DNA of 64,000 nt from Bacillus shivajii (GCF_020519665.1 NZ_CP084703.1:4278001-4342000), one strand, 5' to 3'; numbered from the stretch's first letter, positions 1 through 8,366 are shown. Numbers and translations: made by a program. The notes: generated by a model not told the origin, from the letters alone.

Positions 1-287
1 AACAATTTACTAAAGGTAAACTCATGCCTATAAAAAAGAAAATTGATGACGTGGAAAAAGGTGAAGGTGCCGTTGTTGACTTTAACGGTAATCGATTTGG
101 CTGCTACCGAGACGATGACGGTGAAGTGCACCTCGTAGATACGACCTGTAAACATATGGGCTGTGAAGTGGAATGGAACTCAGGTGATAACACATGGGAC
201 TGCCCTTGTCACGGCTCTCGCTACTCGTTTGACGGTGAAGTAATCGAAGGCCCTGCGAAAGAAGGATTAAGAAAAGGCGAAGAATAA
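1..287 (+). CDS. Rieske [2Fe-2S] domain, C-terminal end of a larger oxidoreductase (partial)
   Basis: The reading frame is open to the left edge of the window, so this is the 3' end of a longer gene; the ATG at 24 need not be the start. The visible 95 residues form a Rieske domain. It has a Cys-x-His pair (CKH) and, about 18 residues later, a Cys-x-x-His pair (CPCH), which ligate a [2Fe-2S] cluster, followed by the usual GSRYSFDG segment. In Bacillus this type of domain ends FAD-dependent oxidoreductases of the YhfW type, where it passes electrons to or from the flavin domain. The flavin part would lie upstream and is inferred only. A terminator follows at once. Confidence 0.85.
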   Translation, partial: QFTKGKLMPIKKKIDDVEKGEGAVVDFNGNRFGCYRDDDGEVHLVDTTCKHMGCEVEWNSGDNTWDCPCHGSRYSFDGEVIEGPAKEGLRKGEE

Positions 288-297
288 CAACACAATC

Positions 298-332
298 TAA
301 AGAAGCCACTTTTATAAAATGGCTTCTTTTTT
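298..332 (+). terminator. Rho-independent terminator of the Rieske gene
   Basis: The inverted repeat AAAGAAGCCACTTT / AATGGCTTCTTT has a short loop and is followed by a T-run. It lies directly after the stop codon at 287. Confidence 0.85.
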
Positions 333-399
333 ACGTTTGTTTTTGTATTTTTATGTTATAATTCGTATTAATATTAACAAAATCAAGGAGGAACAGACG

Positions 400-1572
400 T
401 TGAAAAATATGATTATAGAAACGATCGATCAACTAAAAAATGACTTTTATAACGTTAGCCAATATATTGGTCAAAATCCTGAACTCGGTAATGAGGAGTA
501 TAAAGCTTGTAAAATACTGACCGAAACATTAGAAGAACATCATTTTCAAGTCACAACAAACGTCGTAAACGTACCAACTGCATTTGAAGCCGTTTATGAC
601 AGTGGTAAGCCTGGTCCTCACATTGGTTTTATGGCAGAATATGATGCACTTCCTGAAATCGGACACGCTTGTGGACATAACTTAATTGGAACAATGGGTA
701 TTGCAGCAGGCATCGCCTTAAGTAAAGTCGTAAGTGAAACAGGAGGAAAAGTGTTTTTGTACGGTACACCTGCTGAAGAAACACGCGGGGCAAAAGTAAC
801 GATGTCAGAAGAAGGCGTCCTCGATCATTTAGATGTTGCCTTAATGGCCCATCCAAGCGGTGGTTATCGAAAAAGTGGCAGTTCTCTCGCGATGGATGCT
901 TTGCAATTTGCTTTTTACGGTAAAGCTGCACATGCTGCAGCATCACCTGAAGATGGAATCAATGCGTTAGACGCGGTATTACAAACGTTCCATTCGATTA
1001 ATGCATTAAGACAGCACGTTACCTCTGATGTTCGCATTCATGGCATTATTCCAGAAGGCGGCCAAGCTGCAAATATCGTTCCTGACTATGCCGTTGCCCA
1101 GTTTTACGTTCGTGCCGAAAAGCGCTCATCGTTAAACGATGTCGTAAACAAAGTGAAAAATTGTGCTGAAGGAGCGGCACTAGCAACAGGTGCCCGCCTT
1201 GAAATATCAAATTACGAGTATTCTTATGACGACATGATTACAAACGAAGAACTTTCCGACTGCTTTACAGAAAAACTGCTAGAAGTCGGTATTCCTAATG
1301 AAGATGTCCTTGAAGCGCGTGGCGGTGGATCACTCGATATGGGGAACGTCAGTCAACGCGTTCCTTCCATCCACCCGTATATCCAAATTAGTGACCAACC
1401 AATTACTGCTCACACGCATGAATTCCGCGAAGCAGCACTAAGGCAAAGAGGCTTTGAAGGAATGATTGTTGCAGCAAAAGCACTTGCTTTAACAGGGTAT
1501 GAAATATTAACGAATGACGATGTCCTCGCAAAAATCAAAAAGGAATTTGAAGCAAATCAATCATTGACTTAA
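400..1572 (+). CDS. M20-family amidohydrolase (ACY1L2/AbgB-like)
   Basis: Predicted cytoplasmic dinuclear-metal peptidase/amidohydrolase of 390 residues. The metal-binding block EYDALPEIGHACGHN lies near residues 80-94, and the catalytic Glu pair TPAEE near 123-127. A HAAASPEDG dimerisation-domain motif and a C-terminal His in THEF also fit the M20 ACY1L2 group, which cleaves N-acyl or aminobenzoyl-glutamate-like amides or dipeptides. The substrate cannot be read from the sequence. I chose the TTG start at 400 because AAGGAGG ends 8 nt upstream; the open frame reaches back to 319 but that part overlaps the preceding terminator. ATG at 409 is the alternative. The gene is monocistronic, with terminators on both sides. 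Confidence 0.9.
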   Translation: MKNMIIETIDQLKNDFYNVSQYIGQNPELGNEEYKACKILTETLEEHHFQVTTNVVNVPTAFEAVYDSGKPGPHIGFMAEYDALPEIGHACGHNLIGTMGIAAGIALSKVVSETGGKVFLYGTPAEETRGAKVTMSEEGVLDHLDVALMAHPSGGYRKSGSSLAMDALQFAFYGKAAHAAASPEDGINALDAVLQTFHSINALRQHVTSDVRIHGIIPEGGQAANIVPDYAVAQFYVRAEKRSSLNDVVNKVKNCAEGAALATGARLEISNYEYSYDDMITNEELSDCFTEKLLEVGIPNEDVLEARGGGSLDMGNVSQRVPSIHPYIQISDQPITAHTHEFREAALRQRGFEGMIVAAKALALTGYEILTNDDVLAKIKKEFEANQSLT

Positions 1573-1583
1573 AGATTTGATCA

Positions 1584-1615
1584 CCACCGTATGAATTGTA
1601 CATACGGTGGTTTTT
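1584..1615 (+). terminator. Terminator of the M20 amidohydrolase gene
   Basis: The arms CCACCGTATG / CATACGGTGG form a 10-bp stem with a 7-nt loop, followed by TTTTT. Confidence 0.9.
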
Positions 1616-1743
1616 AATACGTATTAAAATAATTACTTGCAGAATATTCCGTAAAATAGAATGAGTTCCTCTTTTTTCTACTCTATTTCATTTTTTCATA
1701 TTAAAATAAAAGTAATACTACGCCAACGAAGGAAGGGGTTACA

Positions 1744-2370
1744 ATGGCCCGTTTTATAACGTTAATTTTCTTCTCATTTTTATTTATTTTCATATTATCA
1801 TTGATTGGTTTAAGACCGATTCACATCATGATTCTCACGTTTATTCTTCTATTAATCAGCCTTTACTTGCCAACACTCTATTACGTATATTTTTCTAGAG
1901 ATGTAGACAAGATCAACCAATTTTTATTAAAGCGTCAGCATTCACCATCTTTTAAACTTTTATACTCTCTTGCAAACAATGATGACATAGGGATCGAAGA
2001 AGCACTCGACACACTCATCCATCGTCAAAACAAACAAAATACGGCTATTTACGAAACCCTTTATTATGTTTATAAAAAGGATTTTTCAAGAGCCGAACAA
2101 ACTGTCAAGCAAATAAACCATAAATTGTACCGAACTTATTACGAAGTATTGATCATTATTCACACAGGCGATAAAAACGACGCTCATGCAGCGATTGAAT
2201 CTGTTCCTAATGGATGGATGAAAGATGCACTCTATACCGAGTGGTACCAATCGCACAATGAACCATTAAAAGCGCGTGAGCATGCACAAGCTGCTCTACA
2301 CAAAGTAAAAGGTTTAAATTATTACTTACTGTATAAAACATATGTAAAGGAGGGGTTATATGCGCTATAA
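1744..2370 (+). CDS. Membrane-anchored protein with helical-repeat-like soluble domain, function unknown
   Basis: I do not recognise this 208-residue protein. Two strongly hydrophobic segments (about residues 3-22 and 27-50) form an N-terminal hairpin. The rest is a soluble, helix-rich domain with alternating aromatic/alanine patterns (around residues 95-200) that resembles TPR-like repeats. A good ribosome-binding site (GGAAGGGG) precedes the ATG. Its last 11 bases overlap the start of the PilZ gene, so the two are very likely co-translated and may work together at the membrane. Confidence 0.75.
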   Translation: MARFITLIFFSFLFIFILSLIGLRPIHIMILTFILLLISLYLPTLYYVYFSRDVDKINQFLLKRQHSPSFKLLYSLANNDDIGIEEALDTLIHRQNKQNTAIYETLYYVYKKDFSRAEQTVKQINHKLYRTYYEVLIIIHTGDKNDAHAAIESVPNGWMKDALYTEWYQSHNEPLKAREHAQAALHKVKGLNYYLLYKTYVKEGLYAL

Positions 2371-2722
2371 ACGCGAAGAACCGCTACGATATCAATTTGC
2401 TAAACCAATTCCACTTACTTTTTCCATTACGAAAGTTGAAGGGATTGAAAAAGACTCATCCAACGGCGAAGGGAAAATTCTTGACCTTAGTCCTGGTGGA
2501 TTGAAGTTCGAAAGTATTTTAGAGCTTCCTATTCGTGATGATGTTGAGTTCACCTTCACATTTCAAATGGGTGAAGAAAGCTTTGAGGAAAAAGGCGTTG
2601 TGAAATGGAAAAAAGATTTTCGAGATCAGTTATATCAGTATGGCGCGGAATTTTTAACAGAAGACAGCGAAGCAAGAATTATAGAAGCAATAAAAGGTAT
2701 TGCCAATTCTGAACGATCGTAA
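2360..2722 (+). CDS. PilZ-domain protein
   Basis: A 120-residue stand-alone PilZ domain. The second PilZ signature, (D/N)-x-S-x-x-G, is clear as DLSPGG near residue 46, followed by alternating beta strands and a final helix. The first c-di-GMP motif (RxxxR) is not intact: the N-terminus has Arg2, Arg5 and Arg10 but no Arg pair at the canonical spacing. Binding of c-di-GMP is therefore uncertain. The start is set by AAAGGAGGGG inside the preceding gene, with an 11-bp overlap. It could be a c-di-GMP effector or a degenerate adaptor for its membrane-protein neighbour. Confidence 0.85.
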   Translation: MRYKREEPLRYQFAKPIPLTFSITKVEGIEKDSSNGEGKILDLSPGGLKFESILELPIRDDVEFTFTFQMGEESFEEKGVVKWKKDFRDQLYQYGAEFLTEDSEARIIEAIKGIANSERS

Positions 2723-2839
2723 AACACAACCACTGCTAATTTGAGTTTGAAAAAGAACTTTTGATACACTTATTACATCTCTATCGTTAAAGACGAACCA
2801 TAGTAAAAATATAAACGTATAACAGAAAAGGTGTTTACT

Positions 2840-3964
2840 TTGAAAAAATATATTGTTGTTGGTGCTGGAATATTAGGTGCTTCCGCTAGTTATCACCTTG
2901 CCAAGTCTGGTGCACAAGTGACCATCGTGGATCGTTATGATGACGGACAAGCAACCGAAGCCGCAGCTGGAATCATCTGCCCTTGGTTAACACAACGCCG
3001 AAATAAAGCGTGGTATTTCTTAGCCAAAAATGGCGCGAAATATTATCAGCATTTAATCGAACAGCTAGAAGAAGATGGCGAAACGAATACAGGGTATGCT
3101 AAAGTCGGAGCCATCAGCTTACATACCGACGATGGTAAATTAGATAAAATGATCGAACGCGCTGAAAAACGGCGAGAAGATGCGCCGGAAATTGGCGATA
3201 TTAAAAAGCTATCCCCGGATGAGACAAAAGCACTCTTTCCTCCCGTTTCAGAGGAATTTGGTGCGGTTCATGTAAGCGGTGGTGCTCGAGTAAACGGAAA
3301 AGCATTGCGAAAGGCATTAATACGAGCTGCTGAAAAACACGGAGCAACTGTCATTGACGGCGATGCAACTTTAACGTTTACTGATCATCATGTAACAGGT
3401 GTAAATGTCGGAAATGAAGTTTTGACTGCTGATCAAGTACTTGTAACTGGAGGGGCTTGGGCAAAAACACTCCTTGAACCGCTAAATGTTGAGTTTTTAG
3501 TCCGACCACAAAAAGCACAAATTGTACATCTTGAAATGCCAGAAATAGAAACGTCCCACTGGCCTGTTGTCATGCCACCAAATAATCAGTACCTCCTTTC
3601 TTTTAGTGGAGGAAAAATTATTATCGGTGCAACCCATGAAGATGAGAAAGGATTTGACCGACGAGTAACTGTTGGTGGTTTGCATGAGATCATTGGAAAG
3701 GCAATGGATGTGGCACCTGGATTAGCAGAATGTACGGTGCTCGAAACAAAAGTCGGCTTCAGACCTTTTACTCCTGGTTTCTTACCTGTTATTGGCCCTT
3801 TACCTAGCTATGATGGTATTCTTGTTGCAAACGGCTTAGGAGCCTCTGGATTAACTGCTGGACCTTATTTAGGCGCTCAACTTGCAAAGCTTGCACTTGG
3901 TGAGCCATTAGAACTTGACCTTGCGAATTATGATATTGAAGAAGCTTTGAAGACCGATGCCTAA
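2840..3964 (+). CDS. FAD-dependent amine/amino-acid oxidase (DAO/glycine-oxidase family)
   Basis: A 374-residue flavoprotein of the D-amino-acid oxidase/glycine oxidase superfamily. It opens with the Rossmann FAD motif GAGILG, an acidic residue ending the second strand (IVDR), and an ATEAAAGI flavin-loop segment. The C-terminal part has GFRPFTPGFLPVIGP and NGLGASG, the usual family FAD-contact regions. It probably oxidises a secondary or primary amine of an amino acid; the substrate is unknown. The nearest B. subtilis type I can suggest is YurR. I chose TTG at 2840 because AAAGGTG sits 6-7 nt upstream; the GTG at 2831 lies inside that ribosome-binding site. Confidence 0.88.
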   Translation: MKKYIVVGAGILGASASYHLAKSGAQVTIVDRYDDGQATEAAAGIICPWLTQRRNKAWYFLAKNGAKYYQHLIEQLEEDGETNTGYAKVGAISLHTDDGKLDKMIERAEKRREDAPEIGDIKKLSPDETKALFPPVSEEFGAVHVSGGARVNGKALRKALIRAAEKHGATVIDGDATLTFTDHHVTGVNVGNEVLTADQVLVTGGAWAKTLLEPLNVEFLVRPQKAQIVHLEMPEIETSHWPVVMPPNNQYLLSFSGGKIIIGATHEDEKGFDRRVTVGGLHEIIGKAMDVAPGLAECTVLETKVGFRPFTPGFLPVIGPLPSYDGILVANGLGASGLTAGPYLGAQLAKLALGEPLELDLANYDIEEALKTDA

Positions 3965-3979
3965 ATCAGTTCTTTTACG

Positions 3980-4009
3980 CCTGCTCATTTTTTAAGAGCA
4001 GGTTTTTTT
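3980..4009 (+). terminator. Terminator of the FAD oxidase gene
   Basis: CCTGCTC / GAGCAGG stem with a T7 tail shortly after the stop codon. Confidence 0.85.
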
Positions 4010-4104
4010 GTGGTCTTTTTAAGCATTACAACCCGTGTCACGTTTTAATTTATATACTTCGGGAATTTGTTGTATGTAGCTTTATAAAATAAGGAGGCTT
4101 ATTT

Positions 4105-4767
4105 ATGTCTAAACGCATACTCATGGTCTGTACAAGCCATTCGACAATCAATAATCAGCAAAAAACGGGCTTATGGCTTGAAGAATTTGCAACGCCATAC
4201 ATGCTTTTTAAACAACATGGTTTTGAAGTAGAAGTCACAAGTGTCCAAGGCGGGCCTGTTCCTCTTGATCCTAACAGCATACCCGAAGAGAATAACCAAA
4301 ATTGGCGAGAAGCTGAACAAGCCTTGAAGGAGACAAAAAAGCTAAAGGTTGAATATGCGAATGGCATTGACGCCATCTTTTTACCAGGGGGACACGGTAC
4401 GATGTTTGATTTCCCTAATAATGAAGTACTACAATCTGTCATCCAATCTGCTGCTGAAAGAGAGAAGATTATTGGAGCCGTTTGCCACGGTCCTAGTGCT
4501 TTCGTTAATGTCACATATAAGGATGGTACCCCCATCGTAAAAGGGCACCAAATGAACAGCTTCACAGATGCAGAGGAAAAGGAAATGGGGTTAGATTCAG
4601 ACATGCCATTCTTATTAGAAACGACGTTACGGGAAAGGGGCGCAGACTTCGCCTCAGGAGAAGCATGGAAGGACTACTCAGTTAAGGATGGCCATTTTGT
4701 CACAGGCCAAAATCCGATGTCGAGTGAAAGCACAGCAAAAAAAGTGATCGAAGCACTTGAAGGATAA
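4105..4767 (+). CDS. DJ-1/PfpI-family protein (Hsp31-like class I glutamine-amidotransferase fold)
   Basis: A 220-residue single-domain protein. The nucleophile elbow AVCHGP carries Cys127 followed by His128, and Glu26 (in WLEEF) matches the conserved acid of the DJ-1 family. The FLPGGHG segment near residue 92 is the usual loop before the elbow. These features fit the Hsp31/YDR533C-like branch, whose members act as glyoxalase III or deglycase or in stress protection. Which reaction it carries out cannot be told from sequence. Ribosome-binding site AAGGAGG; monocistronic with its own terminator. Confidence 0.9.
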   Translation: MSKRILMVCTSHSTINNQQKTGLWLEEFATPYMLFKQHGFEVEVTSVQGGPVPLDPNSIPEENNQNWREAEQALKETKKLKVEYANGIDAIFLPGGHGTMFDFPNNEVLQSVIQSAAEREKIIGAVCHGPSAFVNVTYKDGTPIVKGHQMNSFTDAEEKEMGLDSDMPFLLETTLRERGADFASGEAWKDYSVKDGHFVTGQNPMSSESTAKKVIEALEG

Positions 4768-4776
4768 CAGTGTTTT

Positions 4777-4811
4777 AGAAGCCAGGAGAGTACGCCTGGC
4801 TTCTTTTTTTG
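4777..4811 (+). terminator. Terminator of the DJ-1/PfpI gene
   Basis: A perfect 10-bp stem AGAAGCCAGG / CCTGGCTTCT with an 8-nt loop and T7 tail. Confidence 0.93.
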
Positions 4812-4897
4812 TTATTTCCACTAAATGTGTGGTGTTTGTTATCCCGAGATAATATATACAAAATTTATTCGTTTTTTCTCACTATTATCCATTTATT

Positions 4898-4953
4898 GAG
4901 TCCTACAAAAATGAGTCTGACTCAGCTGACCCGGACTCATTTTTGTAGGACTC
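4898..4953. repeat. Perfect 20-bp inverted repeat in an otherwise empty intergenic stretch
   Basis: GAGTCCTACAAAAATGAGTC at 4898-4917 is repeated exactly in inverted orientation at 4934-4953, separated by 16 nt that contain TGACTCAGCTGACC. No T-run follows, and both neighbouring genes already have their own terminators. The rest of 4812-5072 shows no convincing gene. Confidence 0.85.
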
Positions 4954-5072
4954 AAAACCAAAGAGAAACAAAGAAAACAATAGATAAAACCAGGTCGTAC
5001 CTCCTACAACAAGTCCAACAACCATTCTCCGGTCCTCCCGCCTACTTCCGACCGGCACCATAATGAATAAAC

Positions 5073-5117
5073 AAAAAAAAGCACTTCAACGAGCATCATG
5101 TGCTCATCAAAGTGCTT
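5073..5117 (-). terminator. Terminator of glnS
   Basis: On the minus strand AAGCACTTTGATGAGCA pairs with TGCTCGTTGAAGTGCTT and is followed by eight T residues. It lies just downstream of the glnS stop. Confidence 0.9.
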
Positions 5118-5133
5118 ACCATCAACTATAACA

Positions 5134-6783
5134 TTACAGCTTAAAAGAACTTTTCAACTCCACAATACGGTTAAAGACGAGTTCCTCGTCTGTTGTCGCA
5201 GCAGGGTCTACGTTAAAGTAACCGTGACGGAAGAATTGGAACTTATCTTCTGGTTTTGCGTCAACCATATTTGGCTCAACGAAACCATTAGCTATTTCAA
5301 GTGAGTTTGGATTCACTTGATCCATGAAGTCGTCACCTTGGTCATCTAGAATCAACGAATCATATAGACGGAATTCTGCTTCTTTCGCGTGTGTTGCTTC
5401 CACCCAATGAAGCGTCCCTTTTACTTTACGACCTGTAAAACCAGTGCCAGACTTCGTTTCTGGGTCATACGTACAATGGATTTCAACGACATTCCCTTCG
5501 TCATCCTTAATGACATCCTCACATTTAATGAAATATGCATGTTTTAAGCGTACCTCATTACCTGGGAACAGTCTGAAATACTTCTTCGGTGGGTTTTCCA
5601 TAAAGTCACTTTGCTCAATGTAAATTTCACGAGAGAAAGGAATTTGTCTTTTACCCATTTCTTCATTTTCAGGGTTAATATCCGCATCAAGCCACTCAAC
5701 TTCCCCTTCAGGGTAGTTTGTGATGACGACTTTTAATGGATGCAATACAGACATTGTACGTGGTGCTTTTAATTTCAAGTCTTCACGAATGAAGTGTTCA
5801 AGCATGCGTACATCCACGATATTATCAGACTTTGCAACACCAATTTCACGACAGAACTGCTTAATTGCCTCAGGTGTGTAACCGCGGCGGCGCAATCCTG
5901 AAATCGTTGGCATACGTGGATCGTCCCAACCATCAACAAAGTTCTCGTCAACGAGCTGCTTCAACTTACGCTTACTCATCACCGTATTCGTTAAGTTTAA
6001 GCGAGCAAATTCAATTTGCTGTGGTTGTGCTTCCATTTCACAGTTTTCTACGACCCAGTTATACAGTGGGCGCTGATCTTCAAACTCTAGCGTACATATG
6101 GAGTGTGTAATACCTTCGATCGCGTCTTCGAGTGGGTGTGCAAAAGAATACATCGGATAAATACACCATTCATCCCCTGTGTTGTGATGTGTTGTATGTG
6201 AAATACGATAAATTACAGGATCACGCATATTAATGTTCGGAGAGCTCATATCAATTTTTGCACGGAGAACTTTCTCTCCATCAGCAAATTCACCGTTTTT
6301 CATACGTTCGAAGAGTTCTAAGTTTTCCTCGACAGAACGGCTTCTTGCCGGACTTTCTTTTCCTGGCTCTGTTAATGTACCACGGTACTGACGAATTTCC
6401 TCTTGTGATAAGTCCTCGACATATGCAAGACCATTTTTAATTAGTAGGACTGCTCGGTCATACATTTCGCCGAAGTAGTTAGAGGCGAAGCGAAGCTCAT
6501 CCCACTCATAACCAAGCCATTCAATATTATCTTTAATCGAATCAACGTATTCTTTATCTTCCTTTAATGGATTCGTGTCGTCAAAACGTAGGTTTGTTTT
6601 CCCACCAAATTCATCGGCTAATTCGAAGTTCAAAACGATCGACTTCGCATGCCCAATATGTAAATAGCCGTTTGGTTCTGGAGGAAATCTTGTCATAATT
6701 TCATTATGTTTTCCTGATTCTAAATCTTTTTTTACAATGTGCTTTATAAAGTTAGATGATGTTTGATTGTTTTCTGTCATCAT
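5134..6783 (-). CDS. glnS: Glutaminyl-tRNA synthetase
   Basis: A 549-residue class I aminoacyl-tRNA synthetase that charges tRNA-Gln directly with glutamine. The ATP-site HIGH motif is in [15 protein letters not shown] (His42-His45), and the KMSKS equivalent is VMSKRKL near residue 270, the form typical of true GlnRS rather than GluRS. The RFDDTNP and [12 protein letters not shown] stretches and the length fit bacterial GlnRS. Most Bacilli lack this gene and make Gln-tRNA by the GatCAB amidotransferase route, so it may have been acquired by transfer. Ribosome-binding site AAAGGTGAG; two adjacent ATGs are possible starts. No T-box leader is visible upstream. It is monocistronic. Confidence 0.96.
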   Translation of the reverse strand: MMTENNQTSSNFIKHIVKKDLESGKHNEIMTRFPPEPNGYLHIGHAKSIVLNFELADEFGGKTNLRFDDTNPLKEDKEYVDSIKDNIEWLGYEWDELRFASNYFGEMYDRAVLLIKNGLAYVEDLSQEEIRQYRGTLTEPGKESPARSRSVEENLELFERMKNGEFADGEKVLRAKIDMSSPNINMRDPVIYRISHTTHHNTGDEWCIYPMYSFAHPLEDAIEGITHSICTLEFEDQRPLYNWVVENCEMEAQPQQIEFARLNLTNTVMSKRKLKQLVDENFVDGWDDPRMPTISGLRRRGYTPEAIKQFCREIGVAKSDNIVDVRMLEHFIREDLKLKAPRTMSVLHPLKVVITNYPEGEVEWLDADINPENEEMGKRQIPFSREIYIEQSDFMENPPKKYFRLFPGNEVRLKHAYFIKCEDVIKDDEGNVVEIHCTYDPETKSGTGFTGRKVKGTLHWVEATHAKEAEFRLYDSLILDDQGDDFMDQVNPNSLEIANGFVEPNMVDAKPEDKFQFFRHGYFNVDPAATTDEELVFNRIVELKSSFKL

Positions 6784-6906
6784 TACTCACCTTTCTGACC
6801 GGCAATTTTCTCACGTTCATAGTGAACTCATACTTGAAGTTATATCATAAATGAATACATATATCCATGCATGAGGGGATTTTTGAGTAAATCTTTCCAT
6901 CCCATT

Positions 6907-6915
6907 ATTATAACA
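6907..6915 (-). promoter_or_regulatory. Extended -10 element, candidate glnS promoter
   Basis: The minus strand reads TGTTATAAT, an extended -10 box, about 125 nt upstream of the glnS start. The -35 region is weak (no TTGACA-like hexamer at 16-18 nt). Confidence 0.4.
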
Positions 6916-7039
6916 CGCTTTGCCTTTATTACGCACATTCTCCATTATAAGTAAATCTATCGTTCATCATTCATCAAAGGATCATTTTCATCATATGTTT
7001 TTTAATGGCTGTTATTTTTACGGTGGGAGGGTAAAAACA

Positions 7040-7840
7040 ATGCGTGATGAATTATTGTTTGAACTGGAATTTTGGTTACAAGTTCTTGGTGACCACAGCA
7101 GGTTTATTTATGAATCACTATCTCCTGGTGAAAGGAATTATGTCGCTCGAGCTGAAGGATTTATTGATTCGTTTGACGAGCTTTTAGGTGAGGCGAGAAG
7201 GTTTCCAAATGAGCAAGCATTAATGACGTTATTAAGACAGGCTAATGAAGAAACAGAAAAATTACGTGAATTAAAGTTAGCGATCATCCGTGAACATTTA
7301 GAAGGTGATATTGCAATTACATTACCTCCTTCTTTTTTAAACCATATGGTAAATGAACTAGATGAAGCATTGAGGATCTTCTCTTATTTCTTAAAAGGTG
7401 AGCGGCCACCGAAGGTTCACCCACTTCACCACGACCTCATTTGGCTTTTGGACGCTGCAGGACATGCGGCAGCAATTAGTAGTAATATGGATCATGTCGA
7501 ATACGATATTCGTGAAAAAAGTGATTACTTTAAAGAGGAATGGGAGGAATTTTATATTAAAGCGGTCGAGATGGCTGGGTTCCTCCGAGCAAATGTTTCT
7601 CAATTTCCCGCTCTAAAGAGATTCCATCGCGATATTGAACTAGAGATGGAAGTTTTCAAAGCTTTTTTAAGAGAGTTAGAGGAAATGCAGCTAACGAAAG
7701 AATCTCTCGGTGTTCTATCACCACTAATGGCTGACCATATGGCAAGAGAAGAGTGCTATTACTTAATGAAGTTAGCTGAAACGACAGAGGTCGTGCAAAT
7801 GCCTGATTGCGATCCAACGAAACCTCGAACAGAAGACTAA
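7040..7840 (+). CDS. DUF2935 protein (ferritin-like helical, two-domain)
   Basis: A 266-residue, almost entirely helical protein with two similar halves, each with a His/Glu-rich helix (EFWLQVLGDHSRFI near the N-terminus; MADHMAREECYYL near the C-terminus). This is the DUF2935 family, widespread in Bacillus and Clostridium, whose known structures are ferritin-like with bound metal; its biological role is unknown. The frame is open from 6920, but I set the start at the ATG at 7040 because GGGAGG lies 9 nt upstream and the earlier part has no ribosome-binding site. Confidence 0.87.
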   Translation: MRDELLFELEFWLQVLGDHSRFIYESLSPGERNYVARAEGFIDSFDELLGEARRFPNEQALMTLLRQANEETEKLRELKLAIIREHLEGDIAITLPPSFLNHMVNELDEALRIFSYFLKGERPPKVHPLHHDLIWLLDAAGHAAAISSNMDHVEYDIREKSDYFKEEWEEFYIKAVEMAGFLRANVSQFPALKRFHRDIELEMEVFKAFLRELEEMQLTKESLGVLSPLMADHMAREECYYLMKLAETTEVVQMPDCDPTKPRTED

Positions 7841-7858
7841 GCATCTCCTTAGTGAAGA

Positions 7859-7914
7859 AATGCTAGGCCACTCCTACTTTAGAAATGAAAACGTAGCGGT
7901 GTGTGCCTAGCATT
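7859..7914 (+). terminator. Inverted repeat after the DUF2935 gene, probable terminator
   Basis: AATGCTAGGC and GCCTAGCATT pair over a long loop that has a second short stem (CTAC/GTAG). The T-run (TTTT) is short. It could serve both convergent genes. Confidence 0.6.
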
Positions 7915-7928
7915 TTATGCATAAGAAG

Positions 7929-8069
7929 CTATTTGCGTAGATGCTCATTATATTCATGTTCTAAGTCTTCAAGCGGCACTTCATACAGTTGTACATCTCC
8001 AATTTTGTAGATCCCTAATGCTAGTAGCTCTTCAATCATCTGTTCTTTTTGTTGCGATTTTTCGGTCAT
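7929..8069 (-). CDS. Small FbpA-family-like protein under SAM-I riboswitch control
   Basis: A 46-residue protein. The central and C-terminal pattern (LLALGIYK, then QLYEVPLEDLEHEYN) matches what I know of the Fur-regulated basic protein A (FbpA) family, a group of tiny Bacillus proteins tied to iron-sparing. It is acidic rather than basic, so the assignment is tentative. The start is the ATG at 8069 with GGGAGGAG upstream; the longer open frame to 8165 runs back through the terminator and cannot be the translated form. Its leader carries a SAM-I riboswitch and terminator, so expression should rise when S-adenosylmethionine is low. No iron (Fur) box was recognised. Confidence 0.7.
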   Translation of the reverse strand: MTEKSQQKEQMIEELLALGIYKIGDVQLYEVPLEDLEHEYNEHLRK

Positions 8070-8111
8070 CGTGTATGTCTCCTCCCTTAGTCTTCGTACT
8101 CCTAAAGGGGC

Positions 8112-8139
8112 AAAAAACCCCCTTCTAAAAAGAAGAGGG
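8112..8139 (-). terminator. Riboswitch-controlled terminator (expression platform of the SAM-I riboswitch)
   Basis: On the minus strand CCCTCTTCT pairs with AGAAGGGGG across a TTTT loop, followed by TTTTTT. Its 5' arm is perfectly complementary over 8 nt to AGAAGAGG at the 3' end of the aptamer (8193-8200). This gives the classic anti-terminator alternative. Confidence 0.9.
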
Positions 8140-8195
8140 CGAATCTTGATAACGTTCAAAAACATCGTGTTACTTTGAACAACGTTTCAATACCT

Positions 8196-8308
8196 CTTCT
8201 CATTTTTCGGCGAATATTGCCGCAGGAATTAGCACGGTGTTCTCCTAAATGAAAAATCCGTTGCCGAGGCTTCGATGGGCCAGTCCCTCCACCTCTCTAC
8301 ATAAGAAG
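8196..8308 (-). promoter_or_regulatory. SAM-I (S-box) riboswitch aptamer
   Basis: The minus strand shows the S-box hallmarks in order: AGAGAGGTGGAGGGACTGGCCC, then CGAAGCCTCGGCAACGG, then GTGCTAATTCCTGC (long motifs cut to key blocks). P1 forms between CTTCTTAT (8301-8308) and ATGAGAAG (8196-8203). The P1 3' strand overlaps AGAAGAGG, which can instead pair with the terminator arm. With SAM bound P1 holds, the terminator forms and transcription stops; without SAM the anti-terminator forms. The only gene downstream before the next terminator-like repeat is the 46-aa protein at 7929-8069. Confidence 0.95.
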
Positions 8309-8337
8309 TTCTCTGTTTGTTACATTTGGTATAATAT

Positions 8338-8366
8338 ACCATACATCAATCTTATGATCATGTCAA
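8338..8366 (-). promoter_or_regulatory. Promoter of the SAM-riboswitch transcript
   Basis: Minus strand: consensus -35 TTGACA (8361-8366), 17-bp spacer, -10 TATGGT (8338-8343). Transcription would start about 20 nt before the aptamer. The -35 abuts the stop codon of fdhD. Confidence 0.7.

Noticed and set aside
4155-4604. 149-codon open frame opposite the DJ-1/PfpI gene
   Set aside because: It is the antisense shadow of a well-supported gene, with no ribosome-binding site or family resemblance.
4809-5063. 84-codon plus-strand frame after the DJ-1 gene
   Set aside because: No ribosome-binding site; it runs through the long inverted repeat and has no protein-like composition.
6784-6960. T-box leader upstream of glnS
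   Set aside because: No AGGGTGGAACCGCG-type motif or terminator is present on the minus strand.
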